From CAWIOX01 sp963837775 (GTDB taxonomy: Bacteria > Pseudomonadota > Gammaproteobacteria > Burkholderiales > Burkholderiaceae_D), in the NCBI GenBank assembly GCA_963837775.1, contig CAWIOX010000030.1, positions 248,001-312,000 on the forward strand: a stretch of DNA of 64,000 nucleotides, given 5' to 3'. The notes beneath the pieces are model-generated. The model was not told the origin of the DNA. It searched no databases and worked only from the letters and a program-made list of their open reading frames with translations. This document shows, piece by piece, positions 59,061 through 64,000 of this stretch. How positions within the stretch are numbered: the stretch's first letter is position 1; each line of letters starts with the position of its first letter. A program made the translations under genes and the position numbers.

Positions 59061-59400
59061 CTACAGCTGTGTGGCTTTTGGGGATAGTTGGCCTTCTTGC
59101 ATGATGCGCATGATGGCTTCGGATCGCACCATTTGGATTTGCCGCTGCCATGCCAATCATGGTTCCGAGGACAGCGCCTGCCTTGGTGAAGTCGTTGTCG
59201 GAGTCAGCGGGCTTACCAAACTTGTCTGCAAACATCGTCGAGAACTGGCCTTTGAGGCTCTCGCGCAACTTTGGGTAATCGACAAGTTCGTTGAAGGCAT
59301 CAGCATCCTTTTTCTGAGCGGCTGACTGTAGCTGCCGCACGGCTAGGAATGGTGACCAATACCAGTAGCCAGAGATGGCTCCACAGATGTGATTGTTTGT
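59061..59400 (-). pseudogene. DUF2939-family gene relic
   Basis: The frame around 59340-59150 reads GYWYWSPFLAVRQLQSAAQK and FNELVDYPKLRESLKGQFST, the DUF2939 profile, then AVLGTMIGMAAAN. A shift near 59140 would lead on to MVRSEAIMRIMQEGQLSPKA and a stop at 59061. Upstream of GYWYW no start codon exists in frame before a stop, so the 5' end is missing or shifted. It lies directly downstream of the methyltransferase gene. Either a decayed gene or two sequence errors. Confidence 0.5.
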
Positions 59401-59403
59401 TTT

Positions 59404-59964
59404 TCAGGATAAGGACTTTGTGCCCGATTGCTGGAGTGTCCAGACCCAGGCAGGGGGGACATTGCGCAGGATGAGTTCCTGACGCTTCCAAACGAGAGTC
59501 TGGTGCGGCGAGCTGAATGGAACACGTTGACCATACGTGTACTGGACGAGTCGCCTTTTCGGGCTTTCCAGTAAAAAATCTCTTAATAGAGTAATAACTG
59601 ATTCTGCAACGGTTTCGGGGAAGCTCCGGAACGGCAAGGACGAAACCACGACCGATTGGTCAGGTATGCCCTTAAACAGGTCTTGTCTAGCCTGAATGGC
59701 ATCGGCCACTACTATGCCATTCCCGAAGCGCCGCTGCAGAGCCGCTGCCATCGGCGCATCTCGCTCGACTACCACTAAAGTTGCTCCTGGAAACTCCGCA
59801 TGCAAGTACTGCGTAATGGCTCCCGTGCCCGCTCCTAATTCAATGAGATGCCTTGCGTCGCGCGCGTACTGACACAGCGCCTTGGCTAGAAATGCTGACG
59901 ATGGCGCAATTGCTCCAACCAAGCCGGGGTCTTTCAGGTAACTAAGGAAAAATTTTGTGCTCAA
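59404..59964 (-). CDS. Class I SAM-dependent methyltransferase (phospholipid/rRNA dimethylase-like)
   Basis: About 186 residues from a TTG at 59964 (MSTKFFLSYLKDPGLVGAIA); there is no ATG in frame. The SAM motif is HLIELGAGTGAITQYLHAEF (motif I), with VVVERDAPMAAALQ (motif II). DQSVVVSSLPFRSFPE resembles the NLP(Y/F) region of phospholipid N-methyltransferases of the PmtA type. The weak start leaves a possible 5' error. The substrate is a guess (phosphatidylethanolamine). Confidence 0.75.
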   Translation of the reverse strand: MSTKFFLSYLKDPGLVGAIAPSSAFLAKALCQYARDARHLIELGAGTGAITQYLHAEFPGATLVVVERDAPMAAALQRRFGNGIVVADAIQARQDLFKGIPDQSVVVSSLPFRSFPETVAESVITLLRDFLLESPKRRLVQYTYGQRVPFSSPHQTLVWKRQELILRNVPPAWVWTLQQSGTKSLS

Positions 59965-60356
59965 AGTCAGCTTTCATGGCGTTCGCGGGGATGTGCAAGG
60001 GAGTGGCATCGCCGCTTCTAGCCGAATGAACGAACTATGTAAACTCAGGATAGTATGGGACGCATAGTTCCACCAAGGTCAACTTACTTGTCATTCAGAT
60101 GATATGGATAGCGACTTATTCCCAATATAGGCAAGGAACTCTTAACCGTATATCTAATTGGCGGGATGGTGTTTGAGAATTTTTTGGGAATTCCGGATAC
60201 CGAAAAAACAAACACGCACAAGATTTGCACGTGAATTTCGATAATATTGATAATCGTATTTTCTCCCCATTGCATTACCCGGATAGCCGCGACTATTTCA
60301 AAAATCGGGTTGCACAGCGGTTACATGGAGAGCGTGAGCGGGCCAGAAACGACAAA
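59965..60356. other. 392-bp AT-rich region with no feature
   Basis: No gene, repeat or clear signal found. Frames are short and lack ribosome-binding sites. Confidence 0.5.
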
Positions 60357-60376
60357 GCCAAAACATAAGTTTTGGC
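60357..60376 (-). terminator. Terminator downstream of tRNA-His
   Basis: GCCAAAAC/GTTTTGGC 8-bp stem with ATAA loop, then TTTGTC on the minus strand; 27 bp past the tRNA 3' end. Confidence 0.6.
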
Positions 60377-60403
60377 TAAGTGTATGAATTTAAACAGTAA
60401 TTT

Positions 60404-60480
60404 TGGGGTGGCTGATGGGGCTCGAACCCACGACAACAGGAATCACAATCCTGGACTCTACCAACTGAGCTACAGCCACC
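60404..60480 (-). tRNA. tRNA-His (GTG anticodon)
   Basis: The minus strand folds as a standard cloverleaf starting GGTGGCTGTAGCTCAGTTGG, with the anticodon loop TTGTGAT (anticodon GTG) and T-arm GGGTTCGAGCC. The extra 5' G pairing with discriminator C is the identity mark of tRNA-His. The CCA end is encoded (60404-60406). Confidence 0.97.
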
Positions 60481-60570
60481 ACTGTTTTTTCTTTTTTCTT
60501 TGATGTTTCATCGCAGAAGCCGCAATTATACAAAGGTCTTGCCCGGCTTGCAAATAAAAAATGAAAAGAT

Positions 60571-61455
60571 TTAAACGGTGTTTTGTGCGGGGTGTTGTAC
60601 CGTGATACGGCTAACAGGTGGATGCAATTTCAGCAGGGTTGAGAATGCGGAGCGGAGCGCCGTTTCGCTTCCGCTCGTGAATGCTTGCAGCATGCCTGTT
60701 TCTGTGCTGGTAGTCAGCAAGTTATGCTCATTCAGCAAACGAGCCAATTGCCGTGCGATTGGCTCGCCGGTATCAATGATGGCGATGGGCTGGGATGTTG
60801 TTTGGCAAATACTTGCTTCAATCTGGGGCTGAACGAAAGGGTAGTGTGTGCAGCCGAGTACCAGCGTGTCCGCTCCTTGCTCAATGAGCGGTGTTACATA
60901 ATGTTGTACCAGAGTGGCTGTTGCCGGCGATGTTAATTCGCCCTCTTCAATCTGATTGGCTAGCCCGATACAAGCTTGCGACAGAAAGCGCACCCCTGTT
61001 GCGGCGCTGATCTGCTCCCGCAAGAGATTGAATTTTGTGCTGTTGATGGTGCGTTCGGTCGCCAGTACCCCGACGATCCGGCTTTTGCTCAGCATCGCGG
61101 CGGGTTTCAGTCCTGGCTCGACCCCTACCAGGGCAAGTGCCGGATGGTGCTCACGCAGCGCGCGGATAGCGGCGGCGGTAGCCGTGTTGCAGGCAACAAC
61201 CAAGGCTTTCGCACCCCGTTGCAGCAGGAAGTCGGCAATTGTCAGCGAACGCTGGACAATAAAATCCTCTGTTTTTTCACCATACGGGGCAAAGCCGGAG
61301 TCGGCAAAATACAGTAGGCTTTCGTGCGGCAGTCGGGCCTGGATATGGCTTAGCACCGACAGGCCACCTATGCCTGAGTCAAAAACGCCGATAGGGGCAT
61401 CAGCCCGTATCGGCGCAGAAAATGAAGTTGATGATGTCATCAGTGGATGATGCAT
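60571..61455 (-). CDS. murI: Glutamate racemase
   Basis: 294 residues, making D-glutamate for peptidoglycan. Asp26 in GVFDSGIGGLS, Cys89 in LVVACNTATA and Cys202 in LVLGCTHYPF are the catalytic residues of MurI. The first ~18 residues before APIGVFDSG are not part of the domain; starts at 61455 or 61440 are both possible. The fumarase terminator lies just upstream, so it has its own promoter. It reads toward the tRNA-His gene on the same strand. Confidence 0.95.
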   Translation of the reverse strand: MHHPLMTSSTSFSAPIRADAPIGVFDSGIGGLSVLSHIQARLPHESLLYFADSGFAPYGEKTEDFIVQRSLTIADFLLQRGAKALVVACNTATAAAIRALREHHPALALVGVEPGLKPAAMLSKSRIVGVLATERTINSTKFNLLREQISAATGVRFLSQACIGLANQIEEGELTSPATATLVQHYVTPLIEQGADTLVLGCTHYPFVQPQIEASICQTTSQPIAIIDTGEPIARQLARLLNEHNLLTTSTETGMLQAFTSGSETALRSAFSTLLKLHPPVSRITVQHPAQNTV

Positions 61456-61481
61456 GAAAAGAGGCTGCTATGGCAATAACG

Positions 61482-61507
61482 AAAAACCTGCCCATGTATA
61501 TGGGCAG
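61482..61507 (-). terminator. Intrinsic terminator of fumarase gene
   Basis: CTGCCCAT/ATGGGCAG 8-bp stem at 61488-61507 with loop GTAT, followed on the minus strand by GTTTTTCG. It is 31 bp past the fumarase stop and 27 bp before murI. Confidence 0.8.
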
Positions 61508-61538
61508 ATTCCTGCATGTGAAATAGCGGCGTGCTTGA

Positions 61539-63077
61539 TTAGCGGGTTGTGACCGCGATCTCGCCGACGGATGTGGCTGCGATACGTTCCTGCCATTCTT
61601 TCGGACCGGTATTGTGTACCGATGTGCCGCTGGCATCGACTGCAACCGTGACTGGCATGTCGACGACATCGAACTCGTAAATCGCTTCCATGCCGAGATC
61701 GGCGAAGCCAACCACTGTCGCACTCTTGATCGCTTTGGAAACCAGATACGCCGCACCACCGACCGCCATCAGGTAGGCAGATTGATGCTTCTTGATGGAT
61801 TCGATGGCAACCGGGCCGCGTTCTGCTTTGCCGACCATCGAGATCAGGCCGGTTTGTTCCAGCATCATGTCGGTGAATTTGTCCATCCGTGTTGCAGTAG
61901 TCGGGCCTGCTGGACCGACTGCTTCGTCGCGTACCGGATCGACCGGGCCGACGTAGTAGATCACGCGGTTGGTGAAATCAACCGGCAATGGTTCACCCTT
62001 GGCCAGCATGTCCTGGATGCGCTTGTGCGCTGCATCACGACCGGTCAGCATTTTGCCGTTCAAGAGCAGGGTCTGGCCCGGCTTCCAGGATGCGACTTCA
62101 GCTTTGGTCAGAGTGTTGAGATCGATGCGTTTGGATTTTTCCGTGTCGGCTGTCCAGTGCACATCCGGCCAGTCGGATAACGATGGTGGTTCCATGAAGG
62201 CCGGGCCGGAACCATCGAGCACGAAATGGCCGTGGCGGGTCGCAGCGCAGTTCGGGATCATTGCCACCGGCTTGGAGGCAGCATGGGTTGGGTACATCAT
62301 GATTTTCACGTCGAGCACCGTAGTCAGGCCGCCTAAGCCCTGCGCGCCGATACCAAGGGCATTGATTTTCTGGAACAGGTCGATACGCAATTCTTCGGTC
62401 TTGTTTTGCGGGCCGCGTTTGAGCAGATCGTACATGTTGATATCTTCCATCAACACTTCTTTTGCCATCAGCATGGCTTTTTCTGCGGTGCCGCCGATAC
62501 CGATGCCGAGCATGCCCGGCGGGCACCAGCCAGCGCCCATGGTCGGTACGGTCTTCATGACCCAGTCCACCAGCGAATCGGATGGGTTCAGCATCACGAA
62601 CTTGGTCTTGTTCTCCGAGCCGCCGCCCTTGGCTGCAATCTGCACGTCAACCGTATTGCCCGGCACCAGTTCCATGTGAATTACAGCCGGGGTATTGTCT
62701 TTGGTGTTCTTGCGTTCGAATTGCGGGTCGGCAACGATCGATGCGCGCAGTTTATTTTCAGGATTGTTGTAACCGCGACGCACGCCTTCATTGATGGCAT
62801 CGGTGATCGAGCCTTTGAAGCCTTCAAAACGTACTTCCATGCCGACTTTAAGGAAGACATTGACGATCCCGGTATCCTGACAGATTGGGCGCTTGCCTTC
62901 GGCGCACATGCGCGAATTGGTGAGGATCTGGGCAATCGCATCCTTGGCTGCCGGGCTTTGCTCGGTCTCATAGGCGCGTGCAAGGTGCTGGATGTAATCG
63001 GCTGGATGGTAGTAGCTGATGTACTGCAACGCAGCTGCGACTGATTCGATGAGATCGTCTTGCTTGATGATGGTCAT
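61539..63077 (-). CDS. fumA: Fumarate hydratase, class I ([4Fe-4S])
   Basis: 512 residues, start MTIIKQDDLIESVAAALQYI. Iron-sulfur cluster cysteines lie in GKRPICQDTGIVNVF, GAGWCPPGMLGIGIGG and PNCAATRHGHF. The C-terminal part holds GPTTATRMDKFTDMMLEQTG and GMEAIYEFDVVDMPVTVAVD. Class I fumarases interconvert fumarate and malate in the TCA cycle and are oxygen-sensitive. The gene is intact, unlike the isocitrate dehydrogenase of this window. It lies between UPF0114 and murI on the same strand, with its own terminator. Confidence 0.95.
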   Translation of the reverse strand: MTIIKQDDLIESVAAALQYISYYHPADYIQHLARAYETEQSPAAKDAIAQILTNSRMCAEGKRPICQDTGIVNVFLKVGMEVRFEGFKGSITDAINEGVRRGYNNPENKLRASIVADPQFERKNTKDNTPAVIHMELVPGNTVDVQIAAKGGGSENKTKFVMLNPSDSLVDWVMKTVPTMGAGWCPPGMLGIGIGGTAEKAMLMAKEVLMEDINMYDLLKRGPQNKTEELRIDLFQKINALGIGAQGLGGLTTVLDVKIMMYPTHAASKPVAMIPNCAATRHGHFVLDGSGPAFMEPPSLSDWPDVHWTADTEKSKRIDLNTLTKAEVASWKPGQTLLLNGKMLTGRDAAHKRIQDMLAKGEPLPVDFTNRVIYYVGPVDPVRDEAVGPAGPTTATRMDKFTDMMLEQTGLISMVGKAERGPVAIESIKKHQSAYLMAVGGAAYLVSKAIKSATVVGFADLGMEAIYEFDVVDMPVTVAVDASGTSVHNTGPKEWQERIAATSVGEIAVTTR

Positions 63078-63103
63078 GAAGTTTCTCGTTGAGGTTAAGT
63101 AAT

Positions 63104-63721
63104 CTAATGATCGGTGTTCTGTTGGTGTGTGCCCGACATGATGCGGTCGCAGGCGGCCAGCGCCAATGCAGACAGCAGGAACACGGCATGGATGCCGGTC
63201 TGTGCAATCAGGGTTTTTACGTCGTACGCATTGGCGTTGATGAAGGTTTTAAGCAGGTGAATAGAGGAAATGCCGATGATCGCCATTGCCAGCTTCACCT
63301 TCAAAACAGAAGCGTTGACATGGGACAGCCATTCCGGTTGATCCGGGTGGCTTTCAAGGTTCATGCGTGAGATGAAAGTGTCGTAGCCGCCGACGATCAC
63401 CATAATCAACAAATTTGAAATCATGACAACGTCAATGAGCCCCAAAACGACCAGCATGATCGTGCTCTCATTTAATTTTGTCGGCCTGACTTGGCCTGCG
63501 ACCGTTACTGCATCGAGTATGTGCTCCAGTGCCGAGGCATTGCCCATGGCGGCGCCAATCAGGTCAACCAACTCTACCCAGAAGTGAAATACATAGACGC
63601 ACTGTGCCAGGATGAGGCCGAGATAGAGTGGCAACTGCAACCAGCGGCTCGTGAAAATCAGGTTGGGCAGTAGTCCGATTTTATCCGGCGCGACAGAGGT
63701 GGGTGATGGATCTTTGTTCAT
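63104..63721 (-). CDS. UPF0114 / TIGR00645 family membrane protein (YqhA-like)
   Basis: The start at 63721 (MNKDPSPTSVAPDKIGLLPN) gives 205 residues. Four membrane helices: LPLYLGLILAQCVYVFHFWV, IMLVVLGLIDVVMISNLLIM, VKLAMAIIGISSIHLLKTFI and LIAQTGIHAVFLLSALALAA. The family line SHVNASVLKVKLAMAIIGIS is present. The function is unknown. It ends 26 bp before fumA, on the same strand, so the two are probably co-transcribed. Confidence 0.88.
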   Translation of the reverse strand: MNKDPSPTSVAPDKIGLLPNLIFTSRWLQLPLYLGLILAQCVYVFHFWVELVDLIGAAMGNASALEHILDAVTVAGQVRPTKLNESTIMLVVLGLIDVVMISNLLIMVIVGGYDTFISRMNLESHPDQPEWLSHVNASVLKVKLAMAIIGISSIHLLKTFINANAYDVKTLIAQTGIHAVFLLSALALAACDRIMSGTHQQNTDH

Positions 63722-64000
63722 TGCGAGTTGTTCGATGTTGCGAAGCATCAAAAATAGGAATTTCGCATTTTACACGGGCTGTACTTCCAGTCGCTGTTCT
63801 GTGAGGCAGTTGGCGATGGTCTTGGCAGGTCACATAATTTGAATGTTAGTGCAGGCATGACTTCACTGATGCTTTTGCGGAGGGCAGCATAGGTCGGATG
63901 ATAGGCATGGCGATAACCAGAAAAATATACGCTGTATTTTTGGATTTCATGGCGTATTGTAACGACATCTCGAAAGCGAGTGTTCTCTTGGTGCGTCGCA
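63722..64000. other. 279-bp end of window, no clear gene
   Basis: No gene is supported. A TACAAT box (minus strand, near 63955-63960) could belong to a promoter for the UPF0114-fumarase unit. Confidence 0.4.

Overview
The window reads as chromosomal DNA of a GC-rich betaproteobacterium of the order Burkholderiales, most likely Oxalobacteraceae. This rests on gene content rather than a marker gene: a monomeric-type NADP isocitrate dehydrogenase, a phasin, class I fumarase, two CzcE-like proteins, MtfA, NnrU, a Pat-type acetyltransferase and many cyclic-di-GMP proteins. The genus cannot be fixed from the sequence alone.

Layout. 1-10.9 kb: a ParA ATPase (cut by the window edge), DEAD-box helicase dbpA, an HD-GYP phosphodiesterase, a MORN-repeat lipoprotein, a response regulator with a chemoreceptor, a Cache protein, and a CorA transporter between two CzcE-like periplasmic proteins. 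11-25.9 kb: a cNMP-domain/GGDEF protein, an HDOD protein, NnrU, MtfA, a broken DUF2189 gene, a frameshifted isocitrate dehydrogenase, a 2OG-Fe(II) oxygenase, a VOC protein, chaB split by a 235-bp MITE, a second diguanylate cyclase and a thioesterase. 26-36 kb: three small proteins with a shared leader-like motif, a frameshifted CorA-like protein, a nucleotidyltransferase-fold protein with striking operator repeats, a repeat-rich gene desert, an IS110/IS1111-type insertion sequence and an AT-rich orphan gene. 36-46.5 kb: sbcDC split by a DUF559 cassette, a YajD-type HNH nuclease, a PPOX protein, a Lon-like protease and a DEDDh exonuclease. 46.7-52 kb: a Pat-like acetyltransferase beside a histone-deacetylase-family deacetylase, and a multi-rhodanese protein. 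52-60.4 kb: an AT-richer, gene-poor stretch with a phasin, a GGDEF-EAL protein, a NUDIX hydrolase, a candidate small RNA and gene relics. 60.4-63.8 kb: tRNA-His, murI, fumarase and a UPF0114 membrane protein.

Three kinds of small repeat dominate the non-coding DNA. The first is a 12-copy intergenic element whose two GTAT boxes sit 63-64 bp apart; 11 of 12 copies lie on the same strand whatever the direction of the flanking genes. The second is REPIN-like GTAG...CTAC doublets, three of them exactly 63 bp long. The third is a GC-rich palindrome family that also flanks the DUF559 cassette. I recognise the first as no known element.

Many conserved genes (dbpA, icd, sbcC, sbcD, the Lon-like gene, the CorA-like gene) are interrupted by single-base shifts while both frames keep perfect family motifs. 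I read most of these as sequence errors, not true decay, but reads would be needed to tell. chaB is a clear exception, disrupted by a real insertion.
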